A DNA stretch of 64,000 nt from Corticium candelabrum (taxonomy: Eukaryota > Porifera > Homoscleromorpha > Homosclerophorida > Plakinidae), in NCBI RefSeq assembly GCF_963422355.1, contig NC_085095.1:6298827-6362826 (forward strand), in the 5' to 3' direction. Under the pieces are notes generated by a model. That model made no database searches. It was not told where the DNA came from and saw only the letters and a list, made by a program, of their open reading frames with translations. How positions within the stretch are numbered: position 1 is the stretch's first letter; each line of letters opens with the position of its first letter. Made by a program: the position numbers and the translations under genes. This document shows, piece by piece, positions 1-11,836 of this stretch.

Positions 1-1
1 T

Positions 2-291
2 TACTACGCCAGTCCTGGAGTCAGCTGGGACGCACTTCTCAAAATGACCAACATTGAATTCAAGCTATTGACGGATGTTGACATGCACCAATTCTTAAAA
101 AAAGGCCAATGTGGAGGTATCTCCATGGTCTACATGAAACATGCCAAAGGCAACAGCCCCATATGGTAGAGGTTTACAACTCAAACTCAATGCCTACATC
201 CCACACAACAGATGCCAACACCCTGTATGGTTGGGTCATGTCTCAACCATTGCTGCCCCATGGATTTGACTGTTAGGAAGACTGCAACACC
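2..291 (+). pseudogene. Decayed type-B DNA polymerase fragment (Polinton/Maverick-like)
   Basis: From base 2 one frame reads about 55 residues (SPGVSWDALL, then a run ending near base 169 at a stop) that resemble the region between the exonuclease and palm of protein-primed family-B polymerases. A second frame from about 196 gives an ANTLYGWVMSQPL-like segment, typical of the DxxNLYGWAM block of the same polymerases. A frameshift and stop codons separate the two parts, so this is a dead remnant cut by the window edge. Assignment is from motif memory. Polymerases of this type occur in Polinton/Maverick elements and related viruses, and which one this came from cannot be told. Confidence 0.55.
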
Positions 292-1107
292 ACCGTCGAG
301 GTTCACCCCACTGAGAGATTCATATCTCTAAATACTAATTATTGGTTTCTTGTCTAAATTTTGCAATAGTTCATATTCATAGTTCCCTATCTTTAATTAA
401 ACCTATATACTTCCCCAAAAACTTTTTAATAGTTATTTAATCACTTACCCCTAAACCAAGAGTAAACAACAATGGGCAACTAGTGAAAGTCAATTTTTGA
501 AAACTGGTACAGCCATGGCCACGAGGCCAATGCACTTCCGACGCCTTGTTATAAAGTTACAAAAATGTGTTAAATTACTCCACTGCAAAACAAAATCACC
601 GACACACAACTACAAGCTGAAACAACACATGACACTAAAATATATTTAGTTTGATAAAGCAACATTAGAAACGTAAAATAGCATGCAACTCATGATACCA
701 AAAGCTACACTGCAGCTAAAACTAGTTGCCCCTTCCACTTCTTTGCTTGCAATGTAAAACCTGTGATCCGTAATTCTTTACCCATAAATCACCCCACGTT
801 CATGACCAGTTTCTAGATATTAACACAAAATAAACATGACATCTCAATTAACAAGCTGAGTGCAAAACTGCAGCGGATACTTCAGATACCAAAAAGCTGC
901 AAAGCTATCAATCCAACTTATACAGACCAGTAGCACGACCATAGTCTGTCAAATGCTTTACTCACTGACTTGTTAGTTCCCACAGTTTGCACACCAATAA
1001 AGTTCAGCAATTTCCTCCCCACAAAAGCAAAATGCCAAATTTAAACAGAACACCTTCTACACTATTTAATCTCTAAACATGTGCTCTCTTACAATCCTCA
1101 TCAAACT
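292..1107. other. AT-rich intergenic DNA, no gene seen
   Basis: No open frame with coding character was found. Bases about 690-810 resemble bases about 4100-4220 (a shared stretch ending in a 'ttacccataaatca' motif), so part of this spacer is a dispersed repeat. Confidence 0.4.
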
Positions 1108-1265
1108 TAGACTCGTACCCAGTCCTCCTCCTTGCGCTCCACGTGTTTTGGCACGTGCTTTTGGTTCCACTTGCTAGGAGACAAAAAAAGCTCCTAGCAA
1201 GTGGAACAAAAAGTACGTGCCAAAACACGTGGAGCGCGCAAGGAGGAGGACTGGGTACGAGTCTA
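1108..1265. mobile_element. 158-bp foldback element (MULE-like MITE) with 9-bp target duplication
   Basis: Two arms of about 70 bp are near-perfect reverse complements. They start TAGACTCGTACCC and end GGGTACGAGTCTA, with a short A-rich loop. The flanks carry the direct repeat CATCAAACT at 1099-1107 and 1266-1274, a 9-bp target-site duplication. This size of duplication is usual for Mutator-like elements. The element has no coding capacity. A sequence like its terminus recurs near 51086. Confidence 0.75.
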
Positions 1266-1275
1266 CATCAAACTT

Positions 1276-1974
1276 TGTAGGTAGCTTCAACTGTGGGAAA
1301 GCTTGAAATCCTACCACCTTGACAGACAAAAGCATCAGAGCATTTGACAAGTCTCAAGCTCTGACCGAAGGTTTGGTAATGCAATCATGATTAATACCTA
1401 AAACTAGCTGATTGCCCATTCTTTGCTCATATAAATTAATACGAATTTCAACAAATAGCACTAACTCCCAGATATTAGCCAAAACCACACAAAATCCTGG
1501 ATAACCTGTTTTCTGTACGTGACTAATCACGTCTAATCTTGTAGCTATTTTGACACTTCCTTTGAACGTCATCACTTTGAAGATGTTGCTCATGTTGCAC
1601 GAAACAGGTATATAGCAAACGTGGCAGCTATCAGATGTGCATACACAGGCAAACAAAGGTTAGTCGTATTTCTTACAAACCCAGATATACTATAAAAATC
1701 TTGTTTTTATTCACGTCACTGTTAATAAACGACATGCTCCATGTGTGCCGTCCGAGATCAGAAATGAGCTTTCAAATTTGGTGAAGATCCGATCTGCCGT
1801 TCTAGAGAAATTTGAGCGTGAGAGAAGGCAAGTTCAATATTATAAGCAAGAATCGTGTCGTCCCAAGAAGTCTGAGAGACAACAACTTCAATTTCTACAT
1901 CAATCAGATCAGCTGCGCAAGCATTTGGTGGAGCTGCAAGTCACCGTTTTGGAGATATGCTTTTAGGCAGAGAT
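1276..1974. repeat. Intergenic DNA with a dispersed repeat (about 1725-1960)
   Basis: Bases about 1725-1960 match, with substitutions, the reverse complement of about 28095-28310. Both share 'gccgttctagagaaatttgagc' in part and the preceding 'aatttggtg(a/g)agatcc' block. The open frames over it are short and I do not treat them as genes. Confidence 0.5.
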
Positions 1975-2060
1975 ACTACACAGACACAGACACAGACACA
2001 GACAGACACACAGACACAGACACACAGACACACACACACAGACAAACAGACACACACACA

Positions 2061-2119
<59 letters not shown>

Positions 2120-2128
2120 ACACACACA

Positions 2129-2194
<66 letters not shown>
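1975..2194. repeat. (CA)n / CAGACA microsatellite
   Basis: About 220 bp of CA dinucleotides with scattered GACA units. It produces artefactual His-Thr and Cys-Val open frames in several frames. Confidence 0.95.
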
Positions 2195-2196
<2 letters not shown>

Positions 2197-3063
2197 AGTC
2201 CGTAAACACGTTACGTAGATGCCCTCAAACAAACTACTCTTTCTCAACAATCCACCTCTAAATGATTGATCTTTGGTATTACAGTAGTTGTTGTAGACAC
2301 AAAATACAGATTGCCAGGAAGTCTGCCTTCATTGATAAATTGGCAAATAATATCTTTGCCATTTGAGAGTCATGTACATTGAGCAACATCAATTCATCAC
2401 CAGTGACCACCACACTGTGTGCTGACATAGTAAGTCAAATGAAATGAGACAAGTTATCACTCCTCCTTATCTTTTTATCTGTGCACTTTAATGTGTAACA
2501 AACTATAATGTGAAGTGAAGTAAAAACGAATGCCTGGTCTTCCTAGTAAACTCCATACATTTAGAATGCATATTAGCTAACTCTCATTTCTTTGGCAATA
2601 ACTTGACTAAGAAATTGATGACAGAGAAATTGAATTACAGGACATCAAACTAACTGCAATGTCTTAAACATTTCCCCAAACACATCACAACTTGTGTGTG
2701 AGTTAATTACATAAAGATCATATTCCCTGTCCAACAAAGATTAGAAAACTTTACAAGTACATAGCAACTATAACCATCTTGTTAATATCCCAAATCCTAA
2801 TACAGTAAAACACAATTGCAAGTCACTCAACTATACACATGTACAGTGTACAACTACCAACACAGGCATGTGACCACAACTTGTATGTAGTAAGCAAACA
2901 AATGTGATGATTACTGGTTCTTGGTGTCAGTGCTTTTGTCCAAGAAAAAAAACATACATTCCTAGAATTAGCTCTACTTCTGTTCCATGTAACCATGACC
3001 ACCCACTGTACTGACCATACAAACTTAGCCAAAGCCATACAAATAGATTAATTCACATAGTAC
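2195..3063. other. Downstream region of coiled-coil gene 1; terminal exon not resolved
   Basis: After the exon ending at 3064 (minus strand) the frame must reach a stop. Three plausible splice acceptors downstream each lead to a stop within a few codons, so the true 3' end probably lies here but cannot be chosen from sequence alone. Nothing else coding was seen. Confidence 0.35.
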
Positions 3064-6000
3064 CTTTTTACTCTCTTCGCTTTGTTGTTCACTTAATTTG
3101 ATCTTCAGTTCCTGTACCTACACAGAATAAGGCAATACTATGAGCCAATGGAAATCAATAGTCAAATTTACTACAAAGAAACATTTAGACAACTCTTCTC
3201 AATCTCAAACGACTTTGCTTTTCTTTCATGCTCCTCTCTCTGAGTAGATTCTGCAGCCACTATATTCTCCAGGCTCACCTTCTGTACTTGCAAAAATTCA
3301 TATTCCTCGTTTCTTCGAGTCATATCTGATTCTAAGTTTAAACAATTTCTTTCTAATTTCTGAAACTTCCTTGTCTGCTGACTCAATTTCTGACCTGAAT
3401 CTCTTAGTTGCTGTTGCAATAACTCATTCGAAGCTTTCTGTTCGCTGATTTGTCCTTCCAAAACTTGCAGGATGTCTTGCTTAAGCTGCAGCTGATCTTC
3501 AAGATATTTAGCTTTAGTTTCTTCTTTGGAAAGCGTCTCAACAATTTCTTTCTTCGCTTCCTCAGCTTTAGTAAAATCACTTTCATACATGACACATCTT
3601 CTTCTCATTGCCTCATTTTCCTGACTAAGTTTCCTTCCTTCAGTCTCCATATCACTAATCTAACAAAACAACACGTACATGTTGCCACTTTATGAGTTAA
3701 AAAATGTCTTTAAATCTGCCTTAGCTCAAGTTGGTTCACTATGGTCATGTGCAAGTAACATATTCAGCAAAGACATTTTGGAACTAGTCTCATTTCTAGA
3801 TTGGGACTGAGGTCAAACCTGTGACCGTGTGTTTAGCGACAATTATTTGGGCCGAGGTGGGTCCCAAGGCCACGGGCACGGCTCACTTTCGAATGTCGGT
3901 CGTGCCCCGGGTCATGATATAGCTCCGGACTCGCACTGCAGACTCTGTGCCTCTAGCTGAGATGCTGATGGTAGCTATAGACGTGTGAACACAAAACAGG
4001 GCCGGACATGGGACTATGGATCAGGGTCAAGCCCGGAACACAATTTAGCAGGCCCATGTAGATGTGGCTTTAGTTCAAGTCTCCTTATGTGAACATGCGA
4101 CTTCTAGTGTGTAACTCGTGATGCTAAAGCTGCCTCTTCCAGTTCCTTGGTTGCTATATACAGCTAAACATATAATTGGTCATTCCTTACCCATAAATCA
4201 ATCCATGTTCATAACCACACTTATCCCAGTGTATACATGCACACACCTATGCACCCACCCACACATGCACGCAGACACAGTCTTACATGCACACATCTAT
4301 GTATGCACATATCCATGAAAGCATACACACAGGCATGCATGTATGCATGCAGATGTGACTGTGTATGTCTAGTGCATACTTGTTTCCTCAGATCTTCCTG
4401 TTGCTGTCTCAACTTGGTCTTCAACTTACATACCTACGCAAAGACAAAACCATCATGCAATCTACACGACAAGTTGAAATTCAATTAAAAATTGCTTACT
4501 TTATTTGCTAGAGATGTTTTCTCAGTTTCTAATGATTCTACTCTTCCTTCATGACCTTCTTTCAGACTAGTTTCCACAGCCACTCTTGTCTCCAAGCTTG
4601 ACATTTTCTGTTGTAATGCATCAAACTCCTTGTCATACTTGGTCCTAGTTAATTCTAAATTCATACACTTGTTTTTTAATTCACTTTCTGTTGTTGCATG
4701 ACGATTCAACTGCTCCCCCAACTCCACATTCTCACGTTCTAAGGTAGATCGTTCTAATTGCACTATTTGAAGCTCTTCATTTAGTGTCTCCTTAGCAACC
4801 TGCACATCTTCCAATCTGTTTTGTAGTAATTCTATTTCTTGTTTCATATGCTGCTCGTGTTCACTGATATCTTTATGATGTTGTTGGAATAGAACCAGAT
4901 CTGCCTCCAATTGCCTCACTCTGTCTTGGTATTGAACAGCAACTTTGTTTATTTCGCTATTAGCCTCTTGCTCTTTCTTCATCTCCTCTTGTTCGTTCAG
5001 CAGCTTCTCCTGACAGTTTGCTAATTCATCTTTCAAATGGTGATTATATCTTTGTGTCTGTTCTTGTTGTTCCAAAGCTTTCTGCAATGCATCTTCAGTT
5101 TTCTTCTGATCAGCAACACTTTGCTGCATTTGATGTTCCATCGTTGCAACCTTTTGCTCCAAATTTCTGTTATCCTGATAAGCAAGACGACAGTCCTGCT
5201 GCAAACCTTGATTCTGCTCCATCAATGCTTGCTCTGCTCCTGCTTTCTCATTCAGTAATTGCCGTAAGTGAGAAACAGAATGATTGAGTTCCTTTTGTTT
5301 CTGCAAAAGTTGTTTTTCATGTTTTTGATGTTCTTCAAGTTCAGCTGTCAAGTTCTGACAACAACATTAATGTTAAATACATACAATAAAAAGTGTCACC
5401 TCTTTACCTTGAGAAATTTTCCACTTCGATTGGCTTCACCTTGATACTTATCTCGTTCAATTATTAGTTCCTGCACTTGTCTGGAATATTCCTCTTCTTT
5501 TGAATCTCTAAATCCCCCTTGATCCTGAGATTGAGGGTAATGTGGCAAATACGACCCTGCATGCTGCTGTCTTCTTTCATGATCACCAAAGTGTCTTCGT
5601 TCTGAAGTCAGTTCACCAGCCATTACACTCCCGTGTGACTGTACTCTATTTCTATGAGCAGATGGTGAATTGGCAGGAAAGATACTTGTTGTCGCCTTCA
5701 CTTCATCAACATGAAGATCGTGTTGAGACATTACGGCATTAGGTGGCCTACTTGACACGTCCCCTCCAGATTGAGCTTCACTACGTCTTCTACTGCCACC
5801 TTCACTATACCTCTCAAAACCAGAGCTTCTACTGTCACTTGGCAACTATCCACAACAAAAGTTTGTAATGATGTTTAACAATTTGCAATGTACAATTTCT
5901 ACTTACCGGCCAATCTTGTCGCTGCTTATCATCCCTGTGATAATGCTGATCATCATGAAATTGTCTTTCCAAACCAGTAGTTGCTCTAGAGGTATGACCA

Positions 6001-6897
6001 CTTCTTGATGCATCTAATCTAGCTTGCTCTCTGGGAGGATCAACGGAGCTCTCTGTTCCATTTCGATCAACAAACGCCAAGTTCTCCCTCCAGTCTTGCT
6101 CAACTTCTATATTCCCACCCAATAAAAGCAACTTAAAATCTACAAAATTGATTGTAACAAACTACCAACCTTGAAGTTGAATGTAGATAATTTGATTGTC
6201 ATGATCAATCACAACTGGTCGAGTTGGATACAGCTCTCCATTAACAACTAGCTGACAGTCACTGTATGTGCCACGCTTTACAGACGTCGGTGCAGACTTA
6301 AAGACTCCACTGTGATCATGATCATTCCATCGAAGTTGTACCTAAAAACAAAGCAAAAATCTAAATTTCAATAAATAAAATACACATTTTCAACTCATTT
6401 CAAAAATTAATTTCAGACCCTACTAACTGATTCCTAACGCCTATTGTATACAGAACAATATGATAAGTTAACTCATACCTCACAGCCCTAGCGCAACCCC
6501 TTGGGACCCCTTAATTAATACAAAAACGTACCGGACTATTCCTCAAGCGTCTTTGCAACCGCGTGTAAATCTAACCGTGCACTTGCCTGATCAAAAGTGC
6601 TGAACAAGAAGATTTCTCGTTCTATCGTTGGAGTAGATTTCTTCCACAAAAACGTCACCGTCGCCTTCCTCGCTGCTGCGATCGGTAAATCTGAGCCAGA
6701 AAAAGCAGCAGCCAGATGTGAGAAGAAAGGGAACACGTTACAACACTTCACATCAAAACTCATTTCCGCAATCGCAATCGCAAACCTCGAGCAGACCCTG
6801 CAGCTGCAGGTTGTCTGTAGCCTGTACACGACGTTATGTAATGTACTTGCAGAGTTTCCTTGTCCTCGACATCCTCTTTGCACAACGGGCAACGCAT
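3064..6897 (-). CDS. Zinc-finger / coiled-coil protein, unrecognised family
   Basis: Exons on the minus strand: 6897-6786, 6690-6587 (both tentative), 6341-6170, 6106-5907, 5845-5408, 5354-4500, 4433-4380, 3659-3183, 3117-3064, then a short unresolved end. Phases agree throughout, giving about 822 codons. The N-terminus has a C-x2-C-x12-H-x4-C finger (MRCPLCKEDVEDKE...), like small fingers at the N-termini of endosomal tethers such as EEA1. The 6341 exon encodes a compact 57-residue domain (VQLRWNDHDHSGVFKSAP...) that I do not recognise. Next comes a Ser/Arg-rich linker, then about 480 residues of heptad-rich Glu/Gln/Leu coiled coil. The exon pair 5354-4500 + 4433-4380 is partly duplicated by 3659-3183 + 3117-3064. 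The second intron would use a GC donor (CAG|GCAAGT at 6589-6581). The gene is divergent from ISCU with 281 bp between starts. A scaffold or tether role is only an inference from architecture. Confidence 0.7.
3660..4379. other. Intron of coiled-coil gene 1, with a GC-rich patch
   Basis: This intron holds a GC-rich stretch at about 3800-4070, unlike its AT-rich surroundings and with no open frame. It is followed by a copy of the repeat also seen near 690-810 and a degenerate CA/CATG stretch around 4230-4370. Confidence 0.4.
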
Positions 6898-7178
6898 TGC
6901 GACCCTGCAACAAGCCACCAAACGGCAAGCAGACAATCCGGGACTCCGGAGATAGAGAAAGATGTCATGCTGTTGCCATATTAGGGCATAGGTCACGTGA
7001 ATTTGTTAGAGTAAACACATTGGAAACAAAAATACAATGCAATGGATATACAGAATATCAGATAACCAAAAGTCGCTTTACTGCTTGCACAAACTTTTTG
7101 AGTGGACCTTGGTATGTATTACACTTTTGGCCTAGAGATTGTTACCAATAAACTGCGCAAGCGCACAAACACAACACC
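6898..7178. promoter_or_regulatory. Divergent promoter region, coiled-coil gene 1 / ISCU
   Basis: The two start codons (6897 minus, 7179 plus) are 281 bp apart, so both 5' regions share this DNA. TGCGCAAGCGCA at 7154-7165 differs by one base from the palindromic NRF1 site and lies 13 bp before the ISCU start codon. NRF1 commonly controls mitochondrial genes in animals, which fits ISCU. Its use here is inference. Confidence 0.5.
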
Positions 7179-7620
7179 ATGTCGTTATTGCGAACTCGTG
7201 CGTTTGCTCTCTTTGCTCGAAGTAGGTCACTGGCAAGAACGTGGTCACCAATTACAGCATCGTATCATAAAAACGTAAGGACACGGATGAGGCCCCATTT
7301 TAGGTACAATTTCCAAATCACTTGTCACGTATTGTGCAGGTAATTGATCACTACGAAAATCCGAGGAACGTTGGAAGCTTCGACAAAGACGATAAGAATG
7401 TGGGAACGGGTTTGGTTGGAGCTCCGGCGTGTGGAGACGTCATGAAACTGCAGGTGAGAGAAATGATATGAGAGTGAGAGAAATGAGATTGTAGTGTGTT
7501 ACACTTGTTGGTTAGCTAATGTATTGGTATTGTACGATAGACTGGATATGGCTCATAGTTATACTTCAACTCTAACAAGCTTTCTAGTTTCTACTTAATT
7601 AATTTAATTTTTAGAGTCAG

Positions 7621-7685
<65 letters not shown>

Positions 7686-10500
7686 TAGAAATGAAGTAGG
7701 GAGCTTGTATCGTTTTGTCACAACAGACAGTATTCAAGGCTGTTAGATGTGACGCCTTAGTTAAGTGTGGTGCTGATGGGTAGGTGACTGCAGAGGAGTG
7801 GTGGTTGGTGTTTCTGCATGTGTGTCAGTGTTCTCGCTAGAGTTACTAACTTAGTTTGAATGGAACGCTTTATTCCAATCTTTTATGGTCCAGGGTTTCT
7901 CCTGGACATCCTGGAACGTGGCAGGCCGCCTGGTTTAAAAAAAATGGGTGTGGCCACTTTTATACATGATCACTACGTGCTAATCCTTGACACTTTGTGA
8001 GCAATGAATCTATACTACTACTACTACTAAGTAGTGGGGTTAGTCGTTGTAGTGATGCTGTTGATCTTGTAACATCTGACTCACTGATATCGTTACTTCT
8101 AATATTTACTGTTATACTTGAGTAACGTAATTAGTTAATATTAATGCCCATTTGGTTTAATTAAAGGTGCCTGCTCACGATTCACCACGCATGCGCAGAC
8201 ACTCCCACAGACACACCCACATAAACTTGAAAACGTGCCACGTTGTGTCATAACGAAGCAGAGCAAGCAAACATCTTAGGTTGCACCACGTTCTATGACA
8301 TACAGTCTTTATTCCTAGGGCAAAGAGAAAGGCCAATCGCGTTCTTGTCCACCACAGCAGTTTTGCTCCTCGTACTTGACATTTCAATAAAGCTAACGAC
8401 AAGTATGTTAGGTTCCTTATCTACAAATTTACCATTACCATCTTGAAATAGCTTGCCGTTGAACAACAAAGTGCTTTGTCGATCGTTGTCTTGTTGCACG
8501 TGACCCAGAAATGGGAGGAAACTAGAGCATTATCGTACTATTGTGATGGCATCCGAAACTCAGAGCGTGAAAGTAGCCATGTAGAGGTGCCGGACGCGCC
8601 GACAATGCGGATTGCTCATCTATCCTGCATGATAGCTACCAGCCTCAAAGTTCCAGACCCATTTTCGGGTTACATGCAACAAGGAAAAGATTGAGAAATC
8701 GCTTTGTTGTTCAACAGCAAGCTATCTCAAACTGGTATGGTAAATGTGTGGATAAAGGCACGATTTCAAGTTTGCGTGGGTGTGTTTGCGCATGCGCGCG
8801 AATTCGTGAAGCGACACTTAACTAAAAAGTTGGAGTAAACCCTGTGGTCATTACAAGCCATCTATGATATATTCTAGCAGTTTATGAAGGTGAGAGCAAA
8901 ATGTAATATGTCAAAAGTCATGCACTACATGTACAGTTGTTTTAGGTATGAGCCATTAGAAACGGGACTTTGTAATGGTCACGTGACTGAGCGAATGTCA
9001 TACTCAAAGACATTGAATTAGTACTGGGTCTGCATGACTGTGTACGTGTGTGGATGTGTGACTATGTCAAGCTCAGAATGTGCCACACCTCCATTGTTGT
9101 CCAATCCATAGGCGATGCAACGGGGGGGGGGGGGGGGACATACCAACAAATTCAACTAACACTATAGTGTTAATGTTGGTTTCCTGTCTTTGCTGTGTAG
9201 CATGCACATACACATGATACATTTAGCCTTGTTGTGCAGAGCCAGGCCCCCTTAACCAAATCTAGGTTCTTACACCTATGCAATCAGAGAGCAGTATTGC
9301 ATTGGTTGTACAATGCAACGTGGTTAAACCACAGACAATGGTTGAACTGCCGATCACAACTGCCAGCATTCATGAAAGAGTTTCACTATCATTCGTGTTG
9401 CAATTCCCAGCTCTTGTCAGAAATAACGACAGAAACTTACCAGTCTGCAACTGCCTGTGCGAAATCAATCGTTTTCCTGGCTTACAACATTTATATGGCA
9501 ACCTAACATTGTGTAACCGTGAGTGATAAGCATGTCCTGTATGTCTCAAGCCAGCCAGAATAGAGCATAACATGTGTTAGTGGGCATGCTCAAAGTAAGC
9601 GTGGTTACGTGCCAATAGAATTTACCAAACAAAGTAGATTGTCAACAACACATGATATCTCTCGGTTAGGCAATACAGTTAAAACATTGAGCATACCCGC
9701 CTACAATCACAACCGCTGGAGCATACAGGCGAAACACCAGTCACTTTGTATGATTTTAGATATTTTTGTATAGATTTTACAGGTGTAGTGTGCTTAGACT
9801 CAACATGACATGTAAATGCGTAATACCTCAACAATCAAGTTACTGTTTACCTGTTCAAAGTGGCTCATAGCTGTGGAAATGAGGGTGAAAACACAGCTTC
9901 AGTATACACAGCAACTATCCATGAAATGAATGCAATTTCTTTTGTCAATAAGCGTTTGCAATAATTTTTGGGCGTGGCCATTGTTCATTTTTATATGTAC
10001 TTACCAGACATCTTGTCTTGTCTGTCTTGAGCTTGTAAACAATTAAATATTAATTAATTAATTATTACTTTATTCACGTTACTACTTATCAGATCAAAGT
10101 TGAGGACGGGAAGATTGTTGATGCAAGATTTAAAACGTTTGGCTGCGGCTCGGCGATTGCGTCCAGTTCGCTAGCTACAGAATGGGTGAAAGGGCGCACT
10201 GTGAGTCTCCACACGTATCACTCATCGCACACTTACTCCTTACACAATTTGACTTGTAGACCGAAGAGGCAACAGACATCACCAACTCTGACATTGCGAA
10301 GGAGCTCTCGCTCCCTCCAGTCAAGCTTCACTGCTCAAGTCTGTCTACCCATCTTGCCTTGTATTGTGTTACTCAATTAGTGTTTCATTACAGTGCTAGC
10401 CGAGGATGCAATCAAAGCAGCATTGAACAACTACAAACTGAAGCAGCAGGAAGAAGTGGACACGACAGCAACAGCAGCAGCTGCTGCTGCATCCAGATAG
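7179..10500 (+). CDS. ISCU: Iron-sulfur cluster assembly scaffold ISCU
   Basis: Five exons: 7179-7274, 7340-7453, 10093-10200, 10260-10338, 10394-10500. They join in phase to about 168 codons. Exon 1 encodes an Arg/Ser-rich, acid-poor leader (MSLLRTRAFALFARSRS), as expected for mitochondrial import. The mature part begins VIDHYENPRNVGSFDKDD. The three cluster cysteines are present in GAPACGDVMKLQ, FGCGSAIASS and KLHCSMLAEDAIKAAL. The LPPVK motif for the HSC20/HSPA9 chaperones is intact just before the third cysteine. ISCU holds the nascent [2Fe-2S] cluster made by the NFS1-ISD11-frataxin complex in the matrix. The C-terminus adds an odd Thr/Ala run (TTATAAAAAA). Intron 2 is 2.6 kb and packed with repeats; the others are short. 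It converges with RPL13A. Confidence 0.96.
7625..7682. repeat. (GT)n microsatellite in ISCU intron 2
   Basis: About 29 uninterrupted GT units. Confidence 0.95.
8165..8817. mobile_element. Non-autonomous TTAA element (family A), copy 1
   Basis: It begins AGGTGCCTGCTCAC after a TTAA at 8161-8164 and ends in a decayed reverse complement before a TTAA at 8818-8821. Large parts match, inverted, the copy at 52348-52972. TTAA duplications are typical of piggyBac- and Kolobok-type transposition. The short open frames inside look non-coding. Confidence 0.65.
8944..9873. mobile_element. Family B repeat element, copy 1 (diverged)
   Basis: It runs from a 'tatgagcc' terminus to GGCTCATAGCTG at 9862-9873 and matches copies at 51493-52128 and 53086-53715. 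It is longer than those copies and contains a 16-base poly-G run near 9122, so it carries insertions or assembly noise. Confidence 0.6.
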
Positions 10501-10760
10501 CAACTCTAGGCTTCTGTTCCACAACAGGTACGTACCTACGTACACCCAATAGCTTATGAAGTCAAATAGTTTGGTATATAGACTATATGCGGCATCATAG
10601 ATGATTACTTGGGTTGATATACTAGCATCAGTAATTAGTGTCTCCACAAGACTTATTGTACTTGCAATACAAGAAATAGTAAAGCTGCAGTCCAGGTGTA
10701 TCATTGTATCCTTCTTTCAAATGCTCTTCCATTCGTTGTGTGTGTGTGTGTGGGGGGGGC
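10501..10760. other. ISCU 3' region, no further gene seen
   Basis: AT-rich sequence ending in a short GT/G run directly before a SINE. It presumably holds the ISCU 3' UTR. No clear polyadenylation signal was assigned. Confidence 0.4.
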
Positions 10761-11192
10761 GGGCGGTGGAGCAGATGGTAGAGCGTTGGTGATGACATCC
10801 GGGATCTTGTAGTCCGTGATGAGGGTTGAAGGTTCAATCCTGGTGGAGGCGACACTGTCACAGTTTCCTTGACCAAGAAACTCACCCACACTTGCTTCTC
10901 TCGACTCAAGAGTATAAATGAGTACCTGGTCATTGACTGGGGTGGACAAGACCGCTGACTTGGCAGCAACATCATGCAGCAGACGGGTACATGTGGGCCT
11001 TGGTGTTCAGTCCCAGAGCTGTGCCATTGTCAGTGCCCCTGGATGACTCTGGCCAAGCTCCAGGTGGATTGTAGTGCTGGCCCCAAGACTCCATGTAGCG
11101 CATGGAGGCCCTGTCCCTAGAGGCAGGGGAGCTATCTCCACAACTGGCCTCAAGGTCGACATCGAAAGACGTGGAGGGCTTAACATTTGTCC
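10761..11192 (+). mobile_element. tRNA-derived SINE, copy 1
   Basis: The head resembles a tRNA. TGGTAGAGCG at about 10776 fits an A box and GGTTCAATCC at 10831-10840 fits a B box, the internal RNA polymerase III promoter. The body of about 430 bp is nearly identical to 26011-26435. Both copies end at 'cttaacatttgtcc' followed by a (GT)n tract, and GT/G runs also precede them. Confidence 0.75.
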
Positions 11193-11203
11193 CTTGTGTG
11201 TGC

Positions 11204-11254
<51 letters not shown>
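11193..11254. repeat. (GT)n tail of the SINE
   Basis: Mostly GT units directly following the SINE body. The second SINE copy has the same kind of tail. Confidence 0.9.
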
Positions 11255-11258
<4 letters not shown>

Positions 11259-11319
11259 AGCGATTCATGTGATAGTGTCAACGAGGATGATTAACTTTAT
11301 TCAATTGAACGTCAACAGT

Positions 11320-11772
11320 CTACAAGTGACCATACTGCTCAAGCACTTGGTCAATAGGCTTCAATTTCTGTGCTTCCTGTTGTAAAGCTTGTTGCTTCAG
11401 TTTCTACAGACACTGGAGTGTAAGCAGCATAACGTTCGGAAACCATGACAACCACAAACCTCCAATCGCTTCTTGTTCTCCCAGTAAACTTTAGCCTTAG
11501 CTTTCCGCTTTTCCTCCAAAGTCGTTACAACATCCTATAACAAATAGTTGATATCAATGCATACAATGAGCAAACTGAACATATGCAGTCAACGTACCTG
11601 GTACTTCCAACCAACCTCATGTGACAATCGACCCAAATCACAAAACTATAACAGACCAGACTGGTGTAAAGCAGTATGGACATCAGATGTCATACAAACA
11701 TCACACAGGTTGGAGTTGGGGAGCAATGTTGCAAGTCAATGCCTGCCTACTTAGTTGAGCAACTGACTGCAT

Positions 11773-11836
<64 letters not shown>

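Noticed and set aside
1354..1656. 100-residue minus-strand frame
   Set aside because: No motif, no splice partners and intergenic composition.
6597..7151. 184-residue plus-strand frame in front of ISCU
   Set aside because: It overlaps the zinc-finger exon of the opposite gene, which has clear C/H spacing and phase continuity. The plus frame has no recognisable motif.
9122..9137. Poly-G tract as a G-quadruplex regulatory site
   Set aside because: A single 16-G homopolymer inside a decayed repeat is as likely a slippage or sequencing artefact, and it has no gene-linked context.
9234..9573. Overlapping frames inside family B copy 1
   Set aside because: The frames are not kept open in the other copies, so they are probably not coding.
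10761..10860. Functional tRNA gene
   Set aside because: The A and B boxes are present but the sequence does not fold as a proper cloverleaf by eye, and the same head heads a 430-bp repeat elsewhere. A SINE explains it.
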